This document shows, in pieces, positions 47,103 to 58,000 of a stretch of DNA of 64,000 bases. The number at the start of each line of letters is the position of its first letter. Position 1 is the stretch's first letter. The notes below the pieces were generated by a model. That model did no database searches and was not told the DNA's origin. It saw only the letters and a list, made by a program, of their open reading frames with translations. Source of the stretch: Phragmites australis (taxonomy: Eukaryota > Streptophyta > Magnoliopsida > Poales > Poaceae); assembly GCF_958298935.1 (NCBI RefSeq), contig NC_084936.1:4781501-4845500 (forward strand), written 5' to 3'. The position numbers and the translations under genes were made by a program.

Positions 47103-49008
47103 TTGGAGATGCCCGCCGCCGCGGCGCGCTGCCCCCTCCTCTGGCGGGCTCCGGTGGCCCCCTCGCGGCCCTCCGTGGCACCGTCTTCCCCTCCGTCATG
47201 CGGCGGCGTCTCGGCGAGGGCGCTGGGGGCGGCGGTCGGCGACCGGTGTACGGCGGGCTGCTGCTCGACGGTGCTCCAGGTGGCGCGGCTGGTCGCCGAG
47301 GCGTACGCCTCCCTCGACCGCCGCTACGATTCGTACGCCTCCCAAGAAACCACCTTTCTCGCGCTTGCTTCCCCGTCTACGTCTCTCTCGGACATTTCAT
47401 CGAACAAATGGCGTGTGGTGTTGTGGTGTTCGTGACATTGGGTCGTTCTCCAGGTGTGACCAAGCCTGAGAAGAGCGTCATGGAGGGGTTCAAGCGAGCC
47501 TTCTCAGCTTCATGGCCGAAGACGCTCAGGTACCAGGCAACGTACGTGAACGCACAATAACTGAATGTTCAAGGTTTGAAGTTTGTGTTTTGTAGTGTTA
47601 GTCGTCAAGGTGATGATGTGTTGGGTTTCGACTGTTATTGCAGGGAGATGGGCGGCCATTTTGGAGAATTGTGGTAGCGGAAGCGACCGGATGCACTGAT
47701 AATTATTATTTCGAAGAAGTACATCAGGTAACGTCGCCGTGTTCTTGGTGTTGTGCGAATGCATAGTTGTAGTTTGCGGTAGGGCTTTGTGATTGAATGT
47801 GAAGCAAGCAACAGTGTTCTGGATATGCTGTTAGCAAACAATGCCCAGACAATAAAACTTGACAACTCCCATACATTTTTTTTTTTTGACAGTAGTATAT
47901 CTGGGGGCCTGGTCTCATTGTTTCGACCAAGAGATGTAAATGATTCATTTACATGGGCAAATATTTCTCGAACTAATTTTTTAGAAGTTGAAGGAAACAT
48001 TACAGGTTACTGGTGTGTCAAATGTTCATGTCTTACTCATACCATGTGGCCAATGGATGAATTGTTCTCATATTTTAGTATTATACACATGGAAATGCTT
48101 GGTGTTTGCCTGTTGGAGGAGACACAACACTGTGTGAACTGAAGGATGCTGGAGGTCACAAGCCCTTGTATCTTCTTCCGTTTTCAGTTCAAGATCTTCA
48201 TTTCTCCATTTGTTTACTGCAATTTAATTTCTGGCTTTCCGCATTCAGGCCCTTATCTGAATCTCTTTCATCTGTACAAATGGCTCATATTTTAGTTAAG
48301 CTAGCTGTTGTATCTAACTTTGATACACGGCTACGGAAATTACTTAAGGACCTCAATGTCTCAGATATGTAAGTACTTATATATTGTTTGATTGATGTTT
48401 TTGTATGTATATTTTTTGCGAGTAATGGTTGTATGCTAACAGATCTTGAGCTCTCCAGGTTTGATGCCATTGTGGTATCATCCGAAGTTGGATTTGAGAA
48501 ACCTGCTCCAGATATCTTCAAAATAGCATTAAGTATAAAATAGAATTTAGTTTTTGAAATTAATTTTTTGTTTGAGCATATGCATGATTCTTGATACACT
48601 GCAGTATTGAAGGTACTTCTTGCAGTCACACTCACGCCCTCCCTCCCAAACTAGAAGCTTCAGCACGTGTTCTGTGAAGGTTCAAATCATGTGATCTTCC
48701 TACAGAACTAAGGTCTTGTTTTCTGTTTGGCAGATAAGATTGGTGTGGAAGCCAGCAATGCAGTACATGTAGGAGATGATGAAACTGCGGACAAGGCGGG
48801 GGCTAATGCTATTGGACTTGAGTGCTGGTGTGCAAAGTCTTTTCCTTTTTGGTTTCTTTCCTTGTGAAGATATCATATTTCTACCATGTTTTGTTCTTCT
48901 GTGATTAACTCACTGATTATTGTATATCATTTTCTGTCACATTTATTTTTTAGGCTGTGGGATGAGGATGTGAAGACATTTTATGAGATTCGGGACCGAA
49001 TTCTCTAA
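47103..49008 (+). pseudogene. HAD-superfamily hydrolase (HDHD3-like) with lost motif I
   Basis: Exons 47454-47536, 47644-47727, 48079-48154, 48296-48368, 48459-48532, 48734-48827 and 48954-49008 join in one open frame of 179 codons plus stop. They hold HAD motif II (LAVVSNFD), a motif III lysine (EVGFEKPAPDIF) and motif IV (VHVGDDETADKAGANAIG). Upstream, the GC-rich first exon encodes VYGGLLLDG in one frame and VLQVARLVAEAYASLDRRY in another. The break at about 47,270 lies exactly where the DxGGT nucleophile loop should be, a deletion of about 11 nt compared with what I recall of the family. The expected donor after CGCTACG (47,328) is also not GT; the nearest is at 47,333 and joins out of frame. 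The second intron would use a GC donor (CAG/GCAACG). It is probably a young pseudogene, although sequencing error or an alternative first exon are possible. Confidence 0.7.
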
Positions 49009-49477
49009 CAGATCCACAATAATTGCAGATTTGGCTACAAAATCATCGCTTCTTTTTTTCCCTCCTTTTTTAACGGTTGCGTTCTGCTTTCATGTAGTAA
49101 GCTCATATCAACAGTAATATAATTGTTCTTCAATTCATATTGAGCTTCTTTTCCTCACAGGCAGCAGAGCAGATGAGTACTTGATGTGTACTAGCTTGCA
49201 AATTGCAAGCTTTTTTTTTGTGAAACCAAATTTCAAGTAAACATTATTCTTAAATATATTGTGTACAGACGTGAAAGTGCAGATTTGTTCCATGCCTGAA
49301 ACAAAACTGATGAAACACACATGTGAAAATCGCGAAAACTACTGCTGCTGCGTTATGTAGAGATGGAATACACGTAGCTTCCAGGCATAGATTATTATCA
49401 CAAGGATTGCATATGCATTGACACACTCCTGGTAGTGGCATGGACACTGACATTCCGCGCCGGGACCAGCCGGATGA
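49009..49477. other. 3' flank, no gene
   Basis: AT-rich sequence between the HAD-like stop codon and the end of the V-ATPase D pseudogene, probably the HAD 3' UTR and spacer. Confidence 0.45.
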
Positions 49478-50230
49478 TCAGAAGATGATGTCCTCGTCCT
49501 TGGCGCCGTTGTCCAGCATGCTGGTGGCGGTGCCAACGGAGACACCGCGCTTGAGCGCAACCTCGCCAGCGACCTTCTCCTCGGCGTAGAGCCTGGCGGT
49601 CTCCTCCTGGCGCTCGAGCTCACGCTGCTTGCCCTAGATCTTCTTGAGGCAGAAGAACTCTTGGCTCTCCTGCTCGTCGAGCTCGTTTTTTATGTAGGCG
49701 ATGGTGTTCTCCAGCCGCGGCTTCACCACGTTGTCCAGCGCGTTCACGCGCCGGTTGGTCACCTTGATCGCTGCGTCCAGCGTCAGGAACGACGTCTGCA
49801 GCGACGCCAGCTCCACCAGCACCTCCACGGCGCGGGCGTAAGGCGCGCGGCAGGCGGACAGCTGCTGCCCGCCGCCGGCGAGCCCCGCGAGCGACGTTGA
49901 GGAACCACCGCCGCCGTCGGCCAGGTAGTGCTCGAAGCGTGGGAGACGGACGCCGGCGATGTTGTCCTGTGGGCCCGCACGCGGAGGCTGGCGGGGCCGG
50001 CGACGGACTGCTACACGACGTGGCGGAACGGCACCCCGGCAAAGTAGAGCGCCTCGGCGAGGTAGAGCGAGGCTGCGCGCATCGCATGGCGTCGCCCATG
50101 GCCTCCTTGGAGGCGACGTTGCGCTTGAGGATGGCGCGGAACTGCACGGTGAGCTTGGCCGGCCGTGCCTGCACCACGCCAGCGTCGTCACTGTTGGCAC
50201 CACGTTCAGCCGCTGCCCGTGCCCCGTCAT
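49478..50230 (-). pseudogene. VHA-D: V-type H+-ATPase subunit D pseudogene
   Basis: The minus strand encodes most of V-ATPase subunit D, the central-stalk coiled-coil subunit of the vacuolar proton pump, but broken into frames. It has MTGHGQRLNVVPTVTTL, then a frame change and loss of about 45 nt where the KKKSDAL-type segment should be, LTVQFRAILKRNVASKEAMG, another shift, LPRFEHYLADGGG, VLVELASLQTSFLTLDAAIK, VVKPRLENTIAYIKNELDEQ, a stop (TAG) after LKKI, and the C-terminus VALKRGVSVGTATSMLDNGA-KDEDIIF. There are no introns. As far as I recall the functional plant gene is also intronless, so this does not prove retroposition. With at least three lesions it cannot make subunit D. Confidence 0.9.
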
Positions 50231-50815
50231 CCCGCCGCACTTAGTGAGCGATTGCATTGCGTTCACGGAAGCGTGCAACATCTGTGCACGCACTGGGACA
50301 TGAAAAAACAGTTTTTGTTACCAGATCAGTTGTCGATGTACTACACAACATTAGCATCGAATGAGACTATCTTCAACGGATTTCCTTCACGAGTCATATT
50401 TACTTCGCGAAGGTATTTTCATTCCATTCAACATTCCAACGGTTTCATTTCATAATTCCATTTACGAAGGGATTCTCAAGATCATTTCCTTGACCTCCAG
50501 ATTTTCGCGAATCCTTTTGAAGGGAAACTGTTGAAAATGAGAAAAAATAAAGAGAATATAAACGGAAAGGGGAATCATAAAGAAAATAAAATGAAGGGAA
50601 AATAGTTGGTGATGGCATAAGGCCCTGATTGTTTCAACTTCAGATTGTGAATTCTGATTTTTATAATTTAAAGCTGAAACAAACAGACAGATGATAGAAT
50701 CAGATTGTACTATAATCCAACAATCCAATTATGAAAGTGCGAAAGACTAAAGTACTCATCGCACTTTCATTGAATTACCTGTCACTGCCCTTCCCTTTTC
50801 ACCCCGCCCCGACGC
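50231..50815. other. Intergenic DNA with MITE-like sequence and a hairpin
   Basis: About 50,617-50,690 has imperfect complementarity between CTGATTGTTTCAACTT and AAGCTGAAACAAACAG, resembling a small MITE. ATGAAAGTGCGA (50,731-50,742) and TCGCACTTTCAT (50,759-50,770) form a perfect 12-bp stem with a 16-nt loop. No gene is seen. Confidence 0.5.
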
Positions 50816-51395
50816 CTCCCCCTCCCTCGCTTGCTCCTGCGGAACCCTAGCCACTGCTGTTGTCGAAAGTACGCGGATCTGACGCGGATGGATCCGCTGG
50901 ACCTCAACACGGAGGCGCTCGAGGTCGACGCCGCCATTGCATTTCGGGACGCATTGCAATCTCTGGCGCCCGAGCCGGAATGGATCACCGACACGGAGGG
51001 CTCGTTCCCCGGCGTGAAGGCCGTTCCCGACGCTACTTCTCTTCCAGGCAGTGTGTCCCATCTCGGCGTTGCTCTCCATCTCGTCACGGCAGCCCGCCCA
51101 GTCACGGCGGCTCGCCCCAGTGCGGCTCGAGTGCTCAGGCGTACAGGACGCCTCACCCCTCCGCCGGCGTGGCAGGCGGCACAACAACCGATGTGGCAAC
51201 CGGAGCATCTGACGTCCCTCCCCCCCATCTGTGCCATCTTTGGTAAGGCCATTTCGGGCCGTGCTTGCAGTTATCGCTGCACGTGCGCGTTGAATTCTAT
51301 TTTGACCCTGGTTGTGTGTGCCCTTGCTGTCGCGCGTCTCCATCGAGTTGGGTGTTGCCTCCAGCCATTAGTGTCGTTAAAGCGTTATGCTCCGG
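50816..51395 (+). other. GC-rich gene-like 5' end cut off by an LTR
   Basis: The stretch has a grass-type leader (CGGAACCCTAGCC at about 50,840) and an open frame whose natural start may be ATG at 50,888, giving MDPLDLNTEALEVDAAIAFR and DALQSLAPEPEWITDTEGSF. It could end at a donor-like place near 51,050. I do not recognise the protein. Beyond about 51,060 the reading becomes alanine/proline/arginine-rich on both strands. The LTR begins at 51,396. It may be a truncated gene, a captured gene fragment or chance coding potential. Confidence 0.3.
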
Positions 51396-52948
51396 TGAAA
51401 GGATTGAAAGGCACAAGAGGGGGGGTGTGAATTGGACACTAATTAAAAACAACTTCTATTGAATTCTAGAACAATACGATCAAACTAGAGGAAGACAAGA
51501 AAACGAGCAAGCTAGAATACAAAGTAAATGCGAAATTGAAAGCTTGTAAGAAAGTAAATGCTCAAATCTAAATGCGGGAAAGTAAAGAGATGGGTAAGAA
51601 GACACTAATTTTTCTGAGGTATTGAGGAGTTGGCACTCCCCTAGTCCTCATTGGAGCATCCACCAAGGATATTGCTGTCCCTTGAGTCACTAAGACTCAA
51701 ATGCTCCCTCATGATTGTCACTTCTCCATCTCCGAATTGGCGGATATCAAACCAAGTACATTGCTCTTCTCAGGGCTCCCACAAGAACTTCAAGAGCTCA
51801 CCAAGACACATCCAATCACCAAAGACCGGCTAGGTGTTGCCAACACCAAGAGTTACAAGCCAGTAGCTTCACTTGACCAAGATCAAGCTTAAACTTCAGC
51901 TAGATACACATTTGCTACTCTCTAAGCACTAATGATGTCCTTAATATTCAATTATGGATTTTGCAAATCACTCTAGTGCTATATCTTGCTTCTTGATGAC
52001 ACACATAGTGTATGGGCTCCTCTGGTTTGCAAAAGAATAAATTAAGACCGAGTGAGGGAGTATATATAGGCTAGCGATCCAAATCTAGCCACTGCCCAAC
52101 CACCCACACTTTTTGTGAGCATCGGATGATCCAAGGCGCACCAGCTCACATATGTCGGACCATCTAGCGTGTACCTTTTTTGAAAACTAACCAATGCTAG
52201 TTGTCAATAGCTGTTACTGTTTTGAAACACTCTGGCGAAGCTTCCTGTACTCACGCGCGGACCATCCGGTGTGCACAATCACACCAAACCTGCTGAGAAA
52301 CTTTCTCTAGAAAAATTGCTTCGCTGAAGTCACCTTGTGTGTGTCGTACCATCCAACGAGTTATAATCACTTCTTCTGCCTAAATTTCGGTTCTGTATAT
52401 AAAGCTTCGGCGTGAATCATCCTCAACGTCGGACCATCCGGCGTGTTAACTTGAAGCACTTCTTCTGAAAGAATACTCCGGCGAGTTCAAATTGCTAAGT
52501 GTCGGACCATCCGGCGTATGAAATTTTCTCTCGACTCGTCCAATTCAACCTTTCTCGAGTTCTAACTTCTTGACAACTTATCAATGGGCTTCTCTGAGCT
52601 ACTTAGTGCTAAAATTTCACAAATGTGCATCCAGTCAAGTCTAGACTCATCTAGGTCAAGCTACTACTCTTAGCTACTCTTTATAATACGATCAAAAGAC
52701 TAATAAATATAACCTATATTACTCTAAGTGTCTTGCATCTCCTTATGACAGTTGGAACTAGAAGATCCTTAATCTTGATGCTCATATCCTTTGATCGTTC
52801 ATGGAATCACCTTAGGGACTAAGAATACCTAATGATCATTATGAACTAAATTTTTGATACCCTTCAAAACAAACTTGTTAGTCATAATGATACGGTTGTC
52901 ATTAATCACTAAAACACTTCTCACTTACCTAGAGGCCTAGATGCTACA
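51396..52948 (-). mobile_element. LTR of the same family as the solo LTR
   Basis: It starts TGAAAGGATT and ends GATGCTACA like the solo LTR at 25,402-27,073, and shares many stretches such as TTGGAGCATCCA, TCCCTTGAGTCAC and TCCTTTGATCG. Read on the minus strand, the end TGTAGCATCTAGGCCTC is preceded by a purine-rich CAAAAATGGAGAGAT, the polypurine-tract position, so this is a 3' LTR with element interior to its right. It carries several TCGGACCATCCGGCG-like motifs. The flank at 51,391-51,395 is TCCGG. No partner LTR was found in the window. Confidence 0.75.
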
Positions 52949-53980
52949 ATCTCTCCATTTTTGGCGATTGATAACAATACAAAAGAGAAGATAAAGATAT
53001 GAATTGAAGTACATTCTATTATACTAGGCAATTTATGGCAAATAATAATTAAACAAGAGAAAACCTAGCTACTAGAACAGCCTATCATGCTAGATGAATA
53101 AGAATTAAACAAGTACGAAATTAAACACAATGTGATAACAAGCGAAACACATAAATAAAGAGAGCCAAATAACATGTCATTATATCAAAATCCAATAAGA
53201 TACAACAATTTGAACCTAACTACCCAAGCTCCCCCTGAAATTAAGACTCCCCTAACACACTCTCCACCTATCACTAGACTCTCTCGCCCTTTGGCATCTA
53301 AGTACCAAAAAGAGACAACTAGACATCCAGGGCTGGAGGAGACGAAGGAGCTGCTGATGAAGGGCGATTCTCAAACTAAGATATGGAGGAGGAGTCAGAG
53401 CTGGAAGGACTGTGACCTTGGGCGGCTACCTCCTGGTCGATTTGACTCTACACTATCCAAAGAGTAGTCTATCTTGTCAAGCGCTAGTTGTGCAACTGCT
53501 AGAGGCGGCTCGACTGACTGCTGCTGAACAGGGATTGTCGATTGTGGAGAGGTCTCAAAGCTAAGAGGTCCAGTGATCAAAGGTGTCATCAACAGAGTAA
53601 ACACTGGCCTCTGAGAAGTCACAGTAGGCTGAGAAAAGACTCCGGTGGCGAAGAGTGCTGAGAGCAAGAAACCTGACACTGGAGTACCCAAAAGACCGCT
53701 GACACTGCCTGGAAGAGGACTCGAGGCTGGAGCAGCTGCACGAGGTGCAGCTGGCAGTTGAAGGCCTATAGCCTGGAACAAAGATCCCAAACAACCAGAG
53801 ATGAAAGTGAACATCCTGTCGTTGTTCTCTCTGTCGTACTGAAGAGCTGCAAACATAGCCTATTGTTGCTACTGCATATACTGTATAAGCACAAGATCTG
53901 CCTGAAGCTTTGCCTGAGCCTCCTCATGACATCTCTGCGTGTGTATCTTTGTGCCGGTGTGTGCGTCTTCAAATGCTAAG
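52949..53980 (-). mobile_element. Interior sequence next to the 3' LTR
   Basis: This lies directly upstream, on the minus strand, of the 3' LTR. It contains at least one more purine-rich GGGGGAGCTTGGG-type motif (about 53,225-53,237, minus). A 153-codon minus-strand frame (53,856-53,395) begins MFAALQYDRENNDRMFTFIS and is rich in serine, proline and leucine. I do not recognise it. No reverse transcriptase or integrase is visible. Sirevirus-type copia elements have extra sequence and multiple polypurine tracts here, so that class is a possibility only. Confidence 0.4.
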
Positions 53981-55097
53981 GAAGAACAAACTGATTGACA
54001 GATTAAAAAACGGATGACCATTCCAAATTTTATCAAAGAAATGCATAACATATAGCATGCTTTCAGTGTATCTATGGCAAGATTATGGGGTTAAATGTAT
54101 TTTTCTTTGTTGTTACATATACTTTCAGTACCCGAAGTATCTTCATCCAAAGAAGTGGTGGTAATAGTGAATTTGGATATGCTTTCTGTACCTGAACCTT
54201 CCGTGATAAACTTGTTAAAGCTTTGTTTGTTAGGAAAGAATAGGATGATTATGAGAGACTATTTGTATGGATAACTACTCAAGTTTGTATAAATTATGTA
54301 TCTCTTAAATTTAACTTATATATTTACATATTTATGGACAAATATTCAATTTTGCATGAATTATGAATCTTTTAAATTTTATTTGTGTATTTTTCTATTT
54401 CAAAATAAATGTGTCACAAAAGAATAAACATACCACCCAAAATAACTGAGGATATTACAAACTATTAACATAAAAAGGCAGTAATTCACCCACCATAGAA
54501 TCCAAGTTACCAAACAACTACCAACTTTTACAATTCAGATTGCAACATCTAGCTTTTTACAATCTACAAAATATTTTTTCACAATCTCCAGCTAAAATAA
54601 ACAGGATCTAAGTAAAAACAAAGCGAACAAAGCTGCTCAATGATATAAGTTTCCAGTTAATCAAGAAAGAAAAAAGAGATTTGCATGATATATGCATCAC
54701 AGACGAACACTTCCGGAAGCCATACACCGCTGGCCATGGACAACACTAGCCACATAGCATTGCAAACTGGATACAGAAGTAATTTAGTTGAACATCCAAG
54801 CATCATTTCAATGAGGTCGAACCATCCATCAAGCCAGAAAAAAGTCGACCAGGGCAGGGATTAGATCATCAGACCGCCATTTCTGAAGCAACAACCGAGG
54901 AATGGCCACCAAGATTTATCTATCATTAACATGTAAACGATATATAGAAGTTAACTAAGCTACCTGGATGATGCGGCAAAAACCAATTCAACTAAAAGTG
55001 AATGATGGGATGCAGACCCATTTCCTTTTTTGCATAAGTGCATGGGATCAAGGTCCGTTTATATGGATAGCACAAAACAGGTCGAATGAGAGGGAAT
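53981..55097. other. 3' flank of CUL3 and AT-rich spacer
   Basis: No gene. About 54,540-54,615 resembles a Tourist-type MITE end (CACAATCTCCAGCTAAAATA then AACAGGATC-TAA). The last few hundred bases before 55,098 are presumably the CUL3 3' UTR. Confidence 0.4.
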
Positions 55098-58000
55098 CTA
55101 GGCGAGGTAGCGGTACAGCTTCCTGTCCATCTTGTCCCTCTCCAGGAACTCACGCTCGATGAGGGACTCGATCCGCTTCTTTATCACCACGGGGTTCGGC
55201 AGGAAACGAGGCTGCAGCTGCTTCGTCACCTCCGTCATAATGCTATTGTGATCGAGGACTCGCCTGGACTTCATGATTCTCACAATGGCAGCCTCAATCT
55301 GAGGTTTCCTGTCTTCCTCGACTCTCTGACGAGTCTCGAGCTTTTCGGGATCTGTCTCCTTCTGAGCCACCACAGTGCCAATCTTCACCTTGAACAACTT
55401 GCTAGTGAACTTGTCATTGACGCAGAAGCTGTCATCGTCAGCGATGTCCCTGCTCATGGGATCCTTCCGCAGAACTTGCTTACCCTTCACGAGAGCGAGC
55501 GACTGGAGGCATCGCTTCAAGTCAGCAACTGGTATTGCTGTAGCCTGCTCGATATCTCGGTAAGTCAAGACATCTGCTGAGTTAAACAGCATGAGAACAC
55601 ACATCTGGTAGGTTGATACATTCAGTTCATGCTTGCTGCCATTTCCAAATGTTGCTTTGATGTCAGCAGTCCCCATATTTGTCTGCCATGTTAGTCTCCT
55701 GCCATTGTGAGTACCAAGGTAATAAGCCCGAAACTTCTCAGAGACAGCAAGTATTTCAGGGGGGAGGTTGCAGGTACTGCATGGTTGTGTTGGCCATGAC
55801 CCAGTGGTGAGTATCTGGACAGATATCGTGGGGGCATCTGCCACATCAGAAGTAGATGCATAAAACCCTTGCGTAGTATCCTGAGAGGTCTTCAGATCAG
55901 TGAACATGCCCTCCAACTTTGAAGTAAACTGGTATCCACATTCTGTCTTGAGCTTCACAAGCATACTCCTCTCAGAATCGTCAGAAGTGGCCTTCCCAGA
56001 AAGAAGACGCTTTGCCAAGTGTTGCTTATAATACTTTTCAAAAAGATCCTTTTCTTGCAAGTACCTAAACAGCGTCATCACCTTGTCCAGGACGGTCTCA
56101 AGATCCTCCTCATTGGCCTCTTTCACTCCCTTCCGCAATTTGTCATCAACAAACAATGATATGAACTCAGGGGATCTGTTGTTTAAGTTGATGAAGTGCT
56201 CAAAGGAGGAATTCAGAGCATTCAGGAAACTCTTGTCATTACTAAATGAAACATTGATGATATTGTCATACTTATCCTTATCATTTAGAAGGCGCTGGAC
56301 GAAATCAACAGGGTCCTTTAGTCTCTCTGGGTCTGTTACCAAACTTTTTCCAGTTACCTTAATGTGAGACGTCATCACAGATCTAATTGTTGTGTGCCCG
56401 TCAGGAACATGATGAAACAAACTGTACATCCTGGTCAGGTCTTCATACCTGTCTTCGACAAGCATATTCACAAGCCCTGAGTTCTCCATTAGAATCAACC
56501 TCTGCATGTGATTTGCAAGCATCTCTTTTACCACAACAGCAGTTATCTTCTCATTGGTTTTAATATCCATGTACTGCGAAACACGCTCCGATTCTTCATT
56601 GAGCCGCCTCTCAGCCTGCTTGAGATATTCACCACAAGCACAGCACTCGATGAATTGCTGCGACTCACCGCTATAGAAACTAGCAGACACCTCAAGAAAT
56701 GGCCTTTCAAAATCATCCTGATAAACATTAGACCCTAGATCCATCAACATTTTAGTTGTACTCCTCATCAAGGATCTATTTATCACCTCACCCATCCTTT
56801 CTCTATGTATGAGTTCAAGAAGTGTGTCAAGCAACCTCCCCTGAATCATGGGAGACCGAACGATGGTATCCCTCCAAAGCTCCAATCCAAGATCAAAGAC
56901 AGGTGTCTTTTTATTGGTGGGAATAAATGACCTGTCCATGTACATCAAGACGTCTCTGATCATTGCCAATGCCTTGTTATGATCACCCCATTTTCTCTGC
57001 AACTCTTCCAAGAACAAACCACCTTGAGCAGCCTCTACTGATGTGCGCATTTCATCAAGATGCTCTTTCATGTTTTCTGTGAGTTTCTCATAGAGCTTCG
57101 GACCATGCTTGTTCAGTACCATGTTATAAGCAGTCCTGCCATAATATAAGTGAAATATTATATTCACCGTCAGATGACCAGTGGGTTTGAAGAAAGCAAT
57201 ATAGGTATCAACAACATGAGCAAAGATATTTTGAAAACAGGACATATCAACAACGTGAGCAAAGATATTTTGAAAACAGGACATATCAACAACGTGAGCA
57301 AAGATATTTTGAAAACAGGACATATCAACAACGTGAGCAAATATATTTTGAAAAAAAAAATACTTGGGAGGGAGAGGACTGAGCAGACATGGGGCTGTCA
57401 GTCCTTGCTTCTTTCATAGAATTTTTACTTAATTATGTTTTCTGAGCTTACATGTTGATGCAAGGAACATACAGAATATCACTTCTCTTTTTAGATTAAA
57501 CATACAAGAGAATTTGGAATAATGTTTAGCTAATTTTGTGTTTGAGGCCTGATATTTTACATATACAAACAGCACGTGCAATAAAAAGTACAAAAAAATA
57601 ACAGGGAACAAGAACCAATCATGAGCAAGAACTTCCCCAGTAACAGGTGGTGAGTATGATTATTTGTAAATTGTATCATACTTTTGCAGAAACTTAGTCT
57701 ATAGCACCAATTATGTGTTTGCTATTTTCTTACACATTTTGCATCGTTCAAAGGCTGCAAGAAAACAAAGGTCATAAAGGTGGTTATTAAATGTTAAAAT
57801 GAATCAGAGATACAACACAACTTACGAATACTATCCACCAAACAAAAAGGAATTGCATGTTACTTAATATTTTGCATGCAGTTTTCTCAACTTAGGAGAT
57901 AAATGAGGGACAAAAGAGTGTGTCTTTTCCCATACCGTGCTAATTGCATGGCCATAAACTGACAACTTCATGATTAGATCTAACATCAATTTATGTTTCT

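Noticed and set aside
57136..57323. CUL3 start at 57,323 giving a 741-aa protein
   Set aside because: The conserved N-terminus is encoded by exon 1 at 59,870-59,710, and the join at 57,135 gives the usual 732 aa; the upstream part is intron minisatellite.
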